Part shown: one piece after another, positions 1 through 8,422 of the stretch
How positions within the stretch are numbered: the first letter of the stretch is position 1
Layout of the letters: the number at the start of each line of letters is the position of its first letter
NCBI GenBank assembly: GCA_017463615.1
Contig: JAFTOU010000018.1
Span: 124,001 to 188,000 of the forward strand
Length of the DNA stretch: 64,000 nt
Reading direction: 5' to 3'
From: Alistipes sp.
GTDB taxonomy: Bacteria > Bacteroidota > Bacteroidia > Bacteroidales > Rikenellaceae
Position numbers and translations under genes: made by a program
The notes under the pieces: generated by a model
The model's database searches: none
Seen by the model: only the letters and a program-made list of their open reading frames with translations
Told to the model about the DNA's origin: nothing

Positions 1-1
1 T

Positions 2-808
2 CAGAAGGGTATGGACCACCTGCAGGCGTGCTACGGCTCTATGGTGGAGGGCGTGGATAAGAGCCTTGGCGATTTGATGGACTACCTTGAGCGCAAGGGT
101 GTTGCCGACAATACAATCATCATCTTCTACTCCGACAATGGCGGACACAGCGTAAACACCTCTAAGGGTGGCGATGCGCACGTCTACAACCTCCCTCTGC
201 GCGAGGGTAAGGGCTCGGTCTACGAGGGTGGTGTGCGTGTGCCGATGATGGTATATATCCCAAACAAGACCGCAGCGGGAGTACGTATAAACACACCTGT
301 AAACCCGCAGGACCTCTACCCTACTATCCTTGAGCTTGCGGGCGTTACCGACTACAAGACCATCCAGCAGATTGACGGCAAGAGCCTTGTAAAGCTGCTC
401 ACCGACGGCTCGCAGTATGTTGCAGCGGCCGTAGAGCGTGGCGAGATTTGCGACCAGAAGCAGGCAAATGCCTTTGTTGTGCCACAGTCCATCTCGGGCA
501 TAGACCCTCAGCGTGCCGTAATATCGCACTTCCCACACCAGTGGCGTATAGAGGACCAGTATGATGTAGACTATCTGAGCGCTATTCGTCGTGGCGAGTG
601 GAAGTTAGTATACCGTATGCACGACGCAGCACTTGAGCTCTACAACCTGAACGACGATATTGGCGAGCGCAACAATGTTGCCGCCGACCATCCTCAGATT
701 GTCAGCGAGCTTGCTGCCGAGCTGAGCAACACCCTCAGAGGGTGGAACGCCCCAATGCCGACCATTCGCGCTACGGGCGATGTAGTACCAATGCCAGACA
801 ATTTATAG
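2..808 (+). CDS. Sulfatase, C-terminal part (5' end outside window)
   Basis: The frame is open from base 2, so this is the C-terminal part of a longer protein cut by the window edge. The visible part has the sulfatase-fold signatures of an alkaline-phosphatase-like hydrolase: a YSDNGGHS metal-site segment near residue 45, then REGKGSVYEGGVRVP, which carries the conserved Lys and EGG-R-P motif, then a QDLYPTILELAG segment typical of the C-terminal half. The N-terminal CxPSR site that becomes formylglycine is not in the window. Bacteroidales sulfatases of this kind are usually exported and remove sulfate esters from host or algal glycans. The specific substrate cannot be read here. The stop is followed 4 nt later by a permease start codon, so the two are probably co-transcribed. 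Confidence 0.9.
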   Translation, partial: QKGMDHLQACYGSMVEGVDKSLGDLMDYLERKGVADNTIIIFYSDNGGHSVNTSKGGDAHVYNLPLREGKGSVYEGGVRVPMMVYIPNKTAAGVRINTPVNPQDLYPTILELAGVTDYKTIQQIDGKSLVKLLTDGSQYVAAAVERGEICDQKQANAFVVPQSISGIDPQRAVISHFPHQWRIEDQYDVDYLSAIRRGEWKLVYRMHDAALELYNLNDDIGERNNVAADHPQIVSELAAELSNTLRGWNAPMPTIRATGDVVPMPDNL

Positions 809-812
809 TATT

Positions 813-2114
813 ATGAATAAGAATAAAATCCTATCCAAACTTTTCGGTTTCAATCCTGAAAAGAACAAAGTCTCCACCGAGTTGATGGCAGGCTTGACCA
901 CTTTCCTTACAATGGCGTATATCCTTGCCGTAAACCCTGCAATCCTCAGCGAGACGGGTATGGACAAGGGCGCACTCTTCACCTCGGCAGCTCTGATGTC
1001 GGGCATAGCTACGCTGCTGATGGCATTTATCGCTAAGCTGCCATTTGCACTGGGCCCAGGTATGGGTCTGAATGCCTTTTTTGCCTATACGGTCTGCATC
1101 GGTATGGGTTACAGCTGGCAGTTTGCCCTCACAGCCGTATTTATTGAGGGTATCATCTTCATCCTGCTGACGGTATCTAATATGCGCGAGCATATTGTAA
1201 ACAGTCTCCCAAAGACCGTTCAGAATGCAATCAGTATCGGTATCGGACTATTCATCGCCTTCATCGGTCTGCAGAATGCTGGCATTATCGTACATAGCAG
1301 TGGCACACTGGTAAAGTTGGGCGATATCACCTCTGGCGCTCCGCTGCTGGCTATCATCGGTATGGTTATCACCGCGGTGATGTTGATTAGAAATGTTAAG
1401 GGTGCATTGCTTATCGGTATCATCCTCACATCGCTTATCGGTATCCCTATGGGCGTTACCCACTTTGATGGTATATTCAGCACACCGCCATCAATAGAGC
1501 CTATCTTCTGCAAGTTGGAGTGGCCAAGCCTCTTTACTAAGGATATGTTCGTGGTGGTATTTACAATGCTCTTTATCGACCTCTTCGATACTATCGGAAC
1601 CGTTATCGGCGTATGTAACAAGGCGGGTATGGTTACCCCAGATGGCAAGATTCCACGCCTGCAGCAGGCATTCTACGCCGACTCTATCGCAACTACTCTC
1701 GGCGCACTGATGGGTTCAAGCACCATTACAACCTTCGTTGAGAGTGCAGCAGGTGTAAACGAGGGCGGTCGTACAGGTCTTACATCCTTTACTGCAGGAA
1801 TGTGCTTCTTTGCGGCTCTCTTCCTCTCGCCATTCTTCCTCTCAGTACCTGGCGCAGCTACAGCTCCGGTGCTTATCTTCGTGGGTCTGATGATGTGTAC
1901 CTCACTCTCTAAGATAGACTTTACAAACTACACCGAGGCTATCCCTGCATTTATCTGTATCATCATGATGCCGCTGGCATATAGCATCTCCGACGGTATC
2001 GTATTCGGTCACCTCTCGTATGTAGTTATCAACCTCTGCTCAGGCAACTATAAGAAGGTGTCAATAGGTATGGTTATCCTCGCCTGCTTCTTCCTTATCA
2101 AGTTCTTAATGTAG
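813..2114 (+). CDS. NCS2-family purine (adenine/guanine/hypoxanthine) permease
   Basis: 433-residue polytopic inner-membrane protein with about 12-14 hydrophobic segments, the usual length for AzgA/PbuG-type proton symporters. Recognisable family segments are the N-terminal GLTTFLTMAYILAVNP block, the FDTIGTVIGV segment in the middle, and the ITTFVESAAGVNEGGRTGL block that lines the substrate path. By family it imports adenine, guanine or hypoxanthine for salvage. It starts 4 nt after the sulfatase stop and is followed by a strong bidirectional terminator, so it is the last gene of that transcript. Which purine it prefers is not determined by the sequence. Confidence 0.9.
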   Translation: MNKNKILSKLFGFNPEKNKVSTELMAGLTTFLTMAYILAVNPAILSETGMDKGALFTSAALMSGIATLLMAFIAKLPFALGPGMGLNAFFAYTVCIGMGYSWQFALTAVFIEGIIFILLTVSNMREHIVNSLPKTVQNAISIGIGLFIAFIGLQNAGIIVHSSGTLVKLGDITSGAPLLAIIGMVITAVMLIRNVKGALLIGIILTSLIGIPMGVTHFDGIFSTPPSIEPIFCKLEWPSLFTKDMFVVVFTMLFIDLFDTIGTVIGVCNKAGMVTPDGKIPRLQQAFYADSIATTLGALMGSSTITTFVESAAGVNEGGRTGLTSFTAGMCFFAALFLSPFFLSVPGAATAPVLIFVGLMMCTSLSKIDFTNYTEAIPAFICIIMMPLAYSISDGIVFGHLSYVVINLCSGNYKKVSIGMVILACFFLIKFLM

Positions 2115-2133
2115 CAGTTGTGCAATAGATGAT

Positions 2134-2165
2134 AATAGAGGGGTCAAACATTTGACCCCTCTATT
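2134..2165 (+). terminator. Bidirectional intrinsic terminator between convergent genes
   Basis: Perfect 15-bp inverted repeat (arms 2134-2148 and 2151-2165) with a 2-nt loop and A/T-rich flanks on both sides. It lies between the plus-strand permease stop and the minus-strand WYL regulator stop, so it can end both transcripts. Confidence 0.9.
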
Positions 2166-3074
2166 TTATTTATCCTCATATAATTCACTCATACTATGAG
2201 CTATATCGCGCATCTGCTCGCGAAGAGATTGCGGAGCGAGCACCTCCAACTTTGCACCATAGCCAAGTAGCGTCTGGCGAAAGTCAAATGTCGGGCGCAG
2301 GTAGTACTCAAAGATAGAGTACTCCTCTGTGCGCTCTGTCTCCTGCTGGCTGCGATGCAGCGGCAGGGTGCGGAGGTAGTTGCTCTGGAAGCTATCCACG
2401 CGAATACGCACCCTTTGAGCATCAATATCGCCATCGGCAATAACACCATAGCTGTTCCAGAAGAACTCGCGCGCCTCAAACTCCGGCGAGATTGTAAACT
2501 TATGCTCTGTTGTCTGCAGCTCCTCCATACGGTCAAGGGCGTAGATTCTGAGCCTGAAGTCCGTAACGCTTCGCGCCAGCAGATACCAGCGGCGCGCATA
2601 TACCTTCACACAGTAGGGCTCAAGCTCAAAGGTAGACTGAACATCGCTAAAGGTGTGGTAGGTGATTATCAGCGTCACCGAGTCGCGCATAGCCTCAATA
2701 ATCTGGGTCAGGAAGTGCTGTCCCGAGGGGATATCCTCAAAGAGTATGCGACCCTTCAGATGCTTCGCCTCGCGGGTTAGCGACTCCACAGAGAATGTAC
2801 CCAGCAGCCAGCGACGCATAGCGTTACTCTCAATATCCCCGCCATTGGCGATGTAGTAGCAGTTGCCGTCGTGCCTGTCGCAGTTGATGTCAATGTCAAA
2901 CATACTCTTTATCGCCTCCTTGTGACGATGAAAAGTGCGCTCAGGGATAATATCCCCCGTGGTGTTATAGGCAGAGTGTAACCAGCGACGATTTATATCG
3001 TCTAATGTTATACGCCCCGCCCTGGATATGGTATCTACCAACCAGATGTAACGATTAAATAGCGTTGCCGACAT
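2166..3074 (-). CDS. WYL-domain transcriptional regulator
   Basis: 302 residues. The N-terminal ~65 residues look like a winged helix-turn-helix DNA-binding region. The middle holds the WYL domain with the segment VKVYARRWYLLA, which contains the eponymous W-Y-L residues, and the C-terminal ~75 residues match a WCX extension. Proteins of this class bind small ligands or nucleic acid and often act as repressors, in some cases of defence genes; the target here is unknown. It is monocistronic, read toward the permease, and has a TAnnTTTG -7 element upstream. The ATG at 3074 is the most upstream start compatible with the domain. Confidence 0.85.
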   Translation of the reverse strand: MSATLFNRYIWLVDTISRAGRITLDDINRRWLHSAYNTTGDIIPERTFHRHKEAIKSMFDIDINCDRHDGNCYYIANGGDIESNAMRRWLLGTFSVESLTREAKHLKGRILFEDIPSGQHFLTQIIEAMRDSVTLIITYHTFSDVQSTFELEPYCVKVYARRWYLLARSVTDFRLRIYALDRMEELQTTEHKFTISPEFEAREFFWNSYGVIADGDIDAQRVRIRVDSFQSNYLRTLPLHRSQQETERTEEYSIFEYYLRPTFDFRQTLLGYGAKLEVLAPQSLREQMRDIAHSMSELYEDK

Positions 3075-3116
3075 AGTAAGTGTGTTGTTTGTTGTGTAAA
3101 GTTACTAAACTTAGTG

Positions 3117-3124
3117 CAAAAGTA
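3117..3124 (-). promoter_or_regulatory. Putative -7 box for WYL regulator
   Basis: Minus-strand TACTTTTG fits the Bacteroidota TAnnTTTG -7 consensus, about 43 nt upstream of the start codon. No TTTG at the standard 19-21 nt spacing was seen. Confidence 0.45.
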
Positions 3125-3208
3125 CAACAATACCCTGCCAAATTGTGGCAGAGTATCACTTTTTTTACCATTTCGGGTCGTATGTCAGCATCAGAGAAAA
3201 ACAACTAA

Positions 3209-3230
3209 GGGGGTGTGAAATCACACCCCC
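3209..3230 (-). terminator. Intrinsic terminator after secG
   Basis: 10-bp perfect stem (3209-3218 with 3221-3230, AA loop). On the minus strand it is followed by a T-rich stretch, just downstream of the secG stop. It ends the envelope operon. Confidence 0.8.
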
Positions 3231-3249
3231 TAAATTTTACATTCGCAGA

Positions 3250-3600
3250 TTAGTTCTGTGGAGCAGCCTCTGCTGGAGACTCAGAAGGAACCTCTACCTG
3301 AGGCATAGCAACCTCAGAAGGAGCAGCCATCTCCTCTACCAGAGCTGAAGCCTCTGCAGCTGCAGGGCTCTGTGCTGGCTTAGTATCCATAGCGAGGGTT
3401 GCAAAGAGGCTGAGTGCAAAGATTGCAACTGCAAGACCCCAAGTAGCCTTCTCAAGGAAGTCTGCGGTCTGGCGAACACCCATAACCTGATTTGAAGCAC
3501 CGAAGTTTGATGCCATGCCGCTCTTAGGATTCTGAACCAATACTGCAAGTACCATAAGTACGCTTGCAATAAGTACCAATACAATACAAAGTGTATACAT
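3250..3600 (-). CDS. secG: Preprotein translocase subunit SecG
   Basis: 116 residues with two hydrophobic helices (about 4-23 and 52-70) joined by the conserved SecG loop containing NPKSGMASNFG. A Pro/Ala/Glu-rich C-terminal tail follows, common in Bacteroidota SecG. It is the small accessory subunit of the SecYEG channel in the inner membrane and assists SecA-driven export. It is the last gene of the operon with the TPR, LptE and sigma-54-activator genes, an order I recognise from other Bacteroidales, and is followed by a hairpin terminator. Confidence 0.92.
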   Translation of the reverse strand: MYTLCIVLVLIASVLMVLAVLVQNPKSGMASNFGASNQVMGVRQTADFLEKATWGLAVAIFALSLFATLAMDTKPAQSPAAAEASALVEEMAAPSEVAMPQVEVPSESPAEAAPQN

Positions 3601-3622
3601 ATTCTTAAATAAAAATTATAAA

Positions 3623-4051
3623 TTACTTCAATTTCTCTATTTGGTCTGCAAAGTAAGCACTTTTTTTCGGATTTAGCAAACTTAATTTGCGATATATTTC
3701 AATTGCTTGCGAATTTAGCCCCTGAGCGGCGTAAATTTCTGCCAACTCCTCGCTTACAATATCGTCCTCCTCGTCAAATTCTGCCTCGGTAGTAATCGCC
3801 TCGTCATCATCGCCCTGCTCGGCAACTATGCGATAGTCACCCACCTTGAGGAAGCGGTTGATAAGCTGACCACTGGTTACTGCCGAAAGACTCTGGATGT
3901 CAATATCGCACAACTCCAGCGCACTAACACCGCGCGATGTAGCAAGCAGATTCTGCAGCGGGGTGTGGTTATCCTTCACCGCACGCAGAAGTGTACACCA
4001 CGGATAGCGCTCCGCAGGAAAACTCTCCAATATACCCTTTATGCTCTCCAT
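3623..4051 (-). CDS. Small TPR-containing protein of the secG operon
   Basis: 142 residues. The C-terminal ~40 residues form one clear tetratricopeptide-type helix pair (SEELAEIYAAQGLNSQAIEIY, then a short helix around RKLSLLNPKKSAYF). An acidic stretch (EQGDDDEAITTEAEFDEEDD) precedes it. No signal peptide is visible, so it is probably cytoplasmic. It sits 1 nt downstream of lptE and 22 nt upstream of secG. The single TPR suggests a protein-interaction role. The name of this Bacteroidales family is not known to me and no function is proposed. Confidence 0.8.
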   Translation of the reverse strand: MESIKGILESFPAERYPWCTLLRAVKDNHTPLQNLLATSRGVSALELCDIDIQSLSAVTSGQLINRFLKVGDYRIVAEQGDDDEAITTEAEFDEEDDIVSEELAEIYAAQGLNSQAIEIYRKLSLLNPKKSAYFADQIEKLK

Positions 4052-4052
4052 A

Positions 4053-4559
4053 CTACCAATTTGATGCTGCTGCCTGGAAGATGTCGGTAACCAGCTGCTC
4101 TACAATCTGCGGAATAAGCTCGCCCTCAACCTCGGTAAGGAGCTTTGTTGAGTCGTAGTCGGCATAGGCAGAGAAGTTCTTGTTGAAGGACATCTTGTCG
4201 TCAATAGCGTTTGTAAACTTAACCTTTACAGATATTGTAAGACGGTTTTGCAGCGCATAGTCGCCACTTGATACCGATGAGGTTGTAGAGCTATAACCCA
4301 CAATCTCACCCTCAAAGGCAAAGTCACCACCCTCCTCTACCTGCACAAGCGAAGTACGGGTAGCAAAGCGCTGCGTAAGCTCGTCAGTAAGCGTTGCACT
4401 TAGGACAGGAGCAACCATCGGCGCATTGTTCGGGAAGTAGGCCACACTGAAGGTCTTTGCATCGGGCGGAATAGATGCACCCGAGAGGGAATATTTCACC
4501 GTGCAAGAGACAAGTAGCGTCGCTGCACAGAGGATAAGTATATATAGTATCTTCTTCAT
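4053..4559 (-). CDS. lptE: LptE-like LPS-assembly lipoprotein
   Basis: 168 residues from the ATG at 4559. A TTG seven codons upstream is also in frame but overlaps the preceding gene and would spoil the signal peptide. It begins with a lipoprotein signal peptide ending in ATLLVSC, with the lipidated Cys at about residue 19. It continues with the VKYSLSGASIPPDAKTFSVAYFPN segment typical of Bacteroidota LptE. The family plugs the LptD barrel in the outer membrane and helps deliver LPS to the cell surface. Gene order (sigma-54 activator, lptE, TPR, secG) supports the call. Confidence 0.85.
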   Translation of the reverse strand: MKKILYILILCAATLLVSCTVKYSLSGASIPPDAKTFSVAYFPNNAPMVAPVLSATLTDELTQRFATRTSLVQVEEGGDFAFEGEIVGYSSTTSSVSSGDYALQNRLTISVKVKFTNAIDDKMSFNKNFSAYADYDSTKLLTEVEGELIPQIVEQLVTDIFQAAASNW

Positions 4560-4569
4560 AATCAACTCT

Positions 4570-5757
4570 TTACTCTTCAATACCCAACTCCTTTATACGA
4601 CGGTAGAGTGTTCGCTCGCTCATAAACAGCTCGGCAGCTGCTGCACGGCGAGAGCCTCCATTGCGACGCAGTGCGCGGATAATCTGCTCGCGCTGCATAT
4701 CTGCCTTTGTAGCAGGTACGGCAGGCTGCTCGTCCACAATCTCCTCGGCATACTCAACCTCCTTGCTATGCGGATTTGGAAGCAGGGCTGTAACCTCGTG
4801 GCGAGGCTCTGTATTCATCGGCTGCATAGCGCCATAGCCACCCATACGGTAGAGCATCTGCTTGAGCTCGGCAATATCGGCACGCATCTCAAAGAGGACT
4901 TTGTATAGCAGCTCGCGCTCGGTATTCATATCGTCAAACGACGCCGCTCCTGCAATGCTCGGCATAGCACTACGCTGCTCTGGGGTAAGGTAACGCTCCA
5001 GCACCGCAGCGGTAATCTCGCGCTGAGGCTCTATGGCGGAGATCTGCTCGGCAACATTCTTCAACTGGCGGACATTACCACGCCAAGAGTAGTGCTCCAG
5101 CATATCTCGCGCCTGAGCATCCAGTGTGATTGCTGGCATACGGTAGCGGGTAGCTACATCGGAGGCGAACTTGCGGAAGAGGAGGTATATATCCTCCGGA
5201 CGCTCGCGCAACGCCGGCACAGAGATAGGCACGGTGGCTAAACGGTAGTACAAGTCCTCGCGGAAGCGACCCTCGCTGATGGCCTTCAATAGGTTGTTGT
5301 TCGTGGCGGCCACTACGCGCACATTGGTCTTCTGCACACGCGCAGAGCCTACGCGGATAAACTCGCCCGTCTGAAGCACACGCAGCAGACGCACCTGAGT
5401 AGATAGTGGCAGCTCGCCAACCTCGTCAAGGAAGATTGTTCCGCCATCAGCCTCCTCAAAGTAACCCTTGCGCGAATCTACAGCACCCGTAAAGGCACCC
5501 TTCTCGTGACCAAAGAGCTCGGAGTCTATCGTACCCTCTGGTATCGCGCCACAGTTTACCGCAACATACTTGCCGTGCTTGCGCGCCGAAGCCGAGTGGA
5601 TAACCTGCGGGAAGAACTCCTTACCCACACCGCTCTCGCCCGTGACTAACACCGTAAGGTCTGTCGGAGCTACTCGTAGCGCAATCTCAAGTGCGCGGTT
5701 GAGCAGCTCGGAGTTGCCTATAATGCCAAATCGCTGTTTTACCGAAACAATATCCAT
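4570..5757 (-). CDS. Sigma-54-interacting AAA+ transcriptional activator
   Basis: 395 residues from ATG 5757 (an upstream GTG at 5772 overlaps the preceding gene). It is a stand-alone enhancer-binding protein with no receiver domain. The AAA+ core starts almost at the N-terminus, with Walker A GESGVGKE (40-47), the sigma-54 contact loop GAFTGA (87-92) and Walker B GGTIFLDE. The C-terminal Fis-type helix-turn-helix is RRAAAAELFMSERTLYRRIK. It should remodel RNA polymerase-sigma54 at target promoters. The absence of a sensory domain implies control by abundance or a partner. It lies between an HU-like membrane protein and lptE, suggesting an envelope-related role, which is inference. Confidence 0.88.
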   Translation of the reverse strand: MDIVSVKQRFGIIGNSELLNRALEIALRVAPTDLTVLVTGESGVGKEFFPQVIHSASARKHGKYVAVNCGAIPEGTIDSELFGHEKGAFTGAVDSRKGYFEEADGGTIFLDEVGELPLSTQVRLLRVLQTGEFIRVGSARVQKTNVRVVAATNNNLLKAISEGRFREDLYYRLATVPISVPALRERPEDIYLLFRKFASDVATRYRMPAITLDAQARDMLEHYSWRGNVRQLKNVAEQISAIEPQREITAAVLERYLTPEQRSAMPSIAGAASFDDMNTERELLYKVLFEMRADIAELKQMLYRMGGYGAMQPMNTEPRHEVTALLPNPHSKEVEYAEEIVDEQPAVPATKADMQREQIIRALRRNGGSRRAAAAELFMSERTLYRRIKELGIEE

Positions 5758-5761
5758 ACTA

Positions 5762-6382
5762 CTAATTTTCACTCTGAGGAATCTCTATCATAGGTATGCG
5801 CTGTGCATCCATCTGCGCATCTAAATCGTCGCTTGGTACGGTTACCATAGTGTAGATACCATACGCCAATGCCAACAGCGCACCAGCAATTACAATGCCC
5901 GCAAACCACATTATAAAGTTGCTGCTACCCTTGCGCGGAGCATCCTCCCTGCGAGGCGCTGTTCGCAACTTAGGCGCTACAGGGGTCGGTGCTACTGGTG
6001 TTGGAGCAACTGGTGTAGTAGGTACAGCTGGCTCGGCTGGCTCGACTGCCGCTGCAGGTATCGGAACAATCTCCGGCTTTGTGCAATCAAAGGTTATAAC
6101 ACCATCGTCAGTGCGGTGGAAAGTACCCAACTCTGCCACGGGACAGATGCTGCTCTGCATCAGCGCGTGACGAATCTCAAAGATGAAACGGTCAATCTTT
6201 CCCGCCGCCTCAATCTCTCGCATACCCTTCGCTACCATTAAACCCCTCAGCACACCGTCGTCGCCCTTCAATAGCTCGGAGAAGATGATATTCCCATCCT
6301 CCTTTACCACAAATGCACCAAAGGTCGGAATCACTAACCTGCGGTTGCTCTTCAAGTACTCGTTTATCGTATCTACTACCAT
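5762..6382 (-). CDS. HU-like (CCDC81-type) domain protein with one membrane helix
   Basis: 206 residues. The N-terminal ~105 residues resemble the tandem HU/IHF-like domains of Bacteroidota CCDC81-type proteins (VIPTFGAFVVKEDGNIIFSE is the domain signature). A low-complexity Pro/Ala/Val/Thr linker with three TPVAP repeats follows, then one transmembrane helix (about 153-175) and a short acidic tail. Many relatives carry a peptidoglycan-binding SPOR domain after the helix; here it is absent. A DNA- or cell-division-linked role is possible but unproven. It is the first gene of the envelope operon. Confidence 0.75.
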   Translation of the reverse strand: MVVDTINEYLKSNRRLVIPTFGAFVVKEDGNIIFSELLKGDDGVLRGLMVAKGMREIEAAGKIDRFIFEIRHALMQSSICPVAELGTFHRTDDGVITFDCTKPEIVPIPAAAVEPAEPAVPTTPVAPTPVAPTPVAPKLRTAPRREDAPRKGSSNFIMWFAGIVIAGALLALAYGIYTMVTVPSDDLDAQMDAQRIPMIEIPQSEN

Positions 6383-6403
6383 AAGTTATGTGTATAATCG
6401 GTG

Positions 6404-6411
6404 CAAAGATA
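6404..6411 (-). promoter_or_regulatory. -7 box for the HU-like/lptE/secG operon
   Basis: Minus-strand TATCTTTG matches TAnnTTTG about 22 nt upstream of the first start codon. No well-placed TTTG was seen. Confidence 0.55.
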
Positions 6412-6471
6412 GTAAAAATTTTTGACTATTAGCTTTTAGCCATTGGCCATTATTTTTTAGAGGTATTTTTT

Positions 6472-6547
6472 ATTAAGGGTTACTAATGGTCGCTGGCGCG
6501 ACGCTACGCAGTACATTCGCGCTACCCTTAATAACCCTTAATCCTCC
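6472..6547. repeat. Inverted repeat with ATTAAGGGT/ACCCTTAAT arms
   Basis: This lies in the 349-nt gap between the HU-like gene and the GH27 gene. ATTAAGGGTTA at 6472 is mirrored by TACCCTTAAT ending at 6532, with an inner GCGCGA/TCGCGC pairing. Two further CCTTAAT-type direct repeats follow to about 6560. A 13-nt match (ATTAAGGGTTACT) recurs at 10267. It may be a terminator or a decayed repeat. Confidence 0.5.
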
Positions 6548-6604
6548 TTAATAACCTTTAATATATCGCCATCCGGCTTACACCGTCGGTTATTCCTTGC
6601 ACCG

Positions 6605-6731
6605 ATTTTATCGTCAGAGTGCGCCAGATACGGTATATCGTGAAAAATCCCCGGATGGGTTGTACTTGAGCGTACTACCCATTCGGGGATTTGAGGGATG
6701 TGCCGTAGGTGGCACACTATCACGATAAAAT
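6605..6731. repeat. Palindromic structured element, copy 1 (subfamily A)
   Basis: 127 bp. The outer arms ATTTTATCGTCA and ...TATCACGATAAAAT are inverted repeats. A 21-bp inner hairpin (6645-6665 with 6672-6692) has one G-U pair and one mismatch and is tipped by GTAC-TTGAGC-GTAC. A small extra hairpin GTGCC/GGCAC lies at 6701-6714. The right end touches the stop codon of the minus-strand alpha-galactosidase gene. Three more copies occur at 32486, 46188 and 59757. Confidence 0.85.
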
Positions 6732-8402
6732 TTACTTTTTGTCGCTGATGTAACGAACCTTCTCAGTATACTGCTTGTCGGTATTACCTGGAGAGACGCG
6801 GACGAGGACTACGCCGTGAGCGGGAACGAGGGCGGTGAAGCGCTCGCCACGGTCATCGGTAAGAGTGCCGACATCCTTCTGACGCCAGAGGTCGCGCACA
6901 GTACGGTTGCCGTCGTAGAGACCGAGCATACGAGGGTTGATGCTGATATTTGCAGCCTTCTCGCCGCGGTTGAACATACCTACAGCCAGTGAGCCATCCT
7001 CAAGGTGCTTAACATAGATAACCTGGCTGCCATCCTTCTTACGCCATACTGGCACTGCGTGGTAGCCGAGTGGGTCCTGATTGACATCAATAACCTCGTC
7101 GTTAGTGAGCAATGAGAGGGTGAACTCGTCCAGGCGAGCCATATCGCAGCCGATAAGCAGCGGCGATGCGAAGAGTGCCCAGAGGCTCATGTGTGTATAC
7201 TGCTCGTCAGCGGTGAGCTTTGTATAGTGGAGCTTTGGACCCCAGCCTACAAGACCTACAACAAGCATATCTGCATCTGGCCAAGCGCCTGGGCGGGTGA
7301 ATGGAATCCACTTATCCTGCGAGAAGCCGATAGAGTTGATACTCTTCCAAGTGTCGCGGATATCGCCAGTAGTACGCCAGCACTCTGCATTCTCCATAAA
7401 GAATGGAGCGTCAGCAAGTGGAGCTGAGTTAGAGAGCGAGAGGACGATATCGCGCTTTACAGAGCGAAGTGCGTCAAACATCTCCTTGGTGTGGAAGCGG
7501 GTATTTGGGTTCCAGTCGTACTTTACATAGTCAATCTCCCAGTCGGCAAACTGCTTAACATCAGCCTCAACGAAAGAGTACTTGCCGTGGATATAGTACT
7601 CCTTACGGTCCTGCCAGTAGTTAGCATCTGGACCCTTCTTCTGGTAGCGGTAGTGCTCATTATGCAGACCATCCTTAATCCACTGGTTTACACCATCTGG
7701 GTTATCAGAGTAGCTACCGATATGTGCAGCGTATGTACCAACCCAAGGCACAGTGTAGATACCCAGCTTAAGACCCATATCGTGCACCTCACGGGTCAGA
7801 GCCTTCATATCTGGGAACTTGGTGTTAGGCTGGATAGCGTTGTACTTACCGCCACGCTGACCCTGCCAGCCATCGTCAATATTGATGTAAGACCAACCGT
7901 GGTTAATAAGGCCAGACTCTACCATTGCGCGTGCAGATGAGAGCACCTGCTCCTGTGTTACATCACGAGCCCAGCAGTTCCAAGAGTTCCAACCCATAGG
8001 AGGTGTGAGGGCGAGCTTATCGCCAACTACGATACGAAGCTCACGCTCGTAGCTACCCTTATCGTTAGTAGCCTTGAGCATTACATGGTATGTACCCTCC
8101 TTCTTCATAGTACCGGTAATGCGACCAGTCTTAGAGTCCAGCTTCAGACCCTTTGGAAGGTTCTTTGCCTCAAAGGTCATTGGGCGGTCACCAGTAGCTG
8201 CGATAGTATAGAGGCATGGAGAGCCTGGACGCAGACCGAAGACCTTAGCGCCATTGATGCGCGGTGTTGCCGCAGGTTTTGGAGTAAGAATGTAAGCCGA
8301 AAGGTCGGGAATCTCAACCTCAGCTGGCTGCTGTGCTGCTACGGGCAGAGTATTTACTGCCATAGCAAAAGCAAGTAATGCAATAACTTTCTTCATATTC
8401 AT
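6732..8402 (-). CDS. Exported alpha-galactosidase, GH27 family
   Basis: 556 residues from ATG 8402 (MNMKK...). A GTG nine codons upstream overlaps the preceding gene, and ATG 8396 is an alternative. Signal peptide, then a ~90-residue putative Ig-like domain (residues ~45-135, with KNLPKGLKLDSKTGRITG). The GH27 TIM barrel starts at LTPPMGWNSWNCW. The catalytic nucleophile Asp is in YVKYDWN and the acid/base Asp in GAWPDADML. The C-terminal beta domain ends near VVLVRVSP. It should release terminal alpha-galactose from glycans in the periplasm or at the surface. It is the last gene of the SusCD locus and immediately precedes repeat copy 1. Confidence 0.93.
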   Translation of the reverse strand: MNMKKVIALLAFAMAVNTLPVAAQQPAEVEIPDLSAYILTPKPAATPRINGAKVFGLRPGSPCLYTIAATGDRPMTFEAKNLPKGLKLDSKTGRITGTMKKEGTYHVMLKATNDKGSYERELRIVVGDKLALTPPMGWNSWNCWARDVTQEQVLSSARAMVESGLINHGWSYINIDDGWQGQRGGKYNAIQPNTKFPDMKALTREVHDMGLKLGIYTVPWVGTYAAHIGSYSDNPDGVNQWIKDGLHNEHYRYQKKGPDANYWQDRKEYYIHGKYSFVEADVKQFADWEIDYVKYDWNPNTRFHTKEMFDALRSVKRDIVLSLSNSAPLADAPFFMENAECWRTTGDIRDTWKSINSIGFSQDKWIPFTRPGAWPDADMLVVGLVGWGPKLHYTKLTADEQYTHMSLWALFASPLLIGCDMARLDEFTLSLLTNDEVIDVNQDPLGYHAVPVWRKKDGSQVIYVKHLEDGSLAVGMFNRGEKAANISINPRMLGLYDGNRTVRDLWRQKDVGTLTDDRGERFTALVPAHGVVLVRVSPGNTDKQYTEKVRYISDKK

Positions 8403-8422
8403 AATAGATTTAGTTTCTGTTT

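Noticed and set aside
1-808. Sulfatase as a frameshifted or truncated pseudogene
   Set aside because: The frame is open to the first base of the window, so the missing N-terminus is explained by the window edge.
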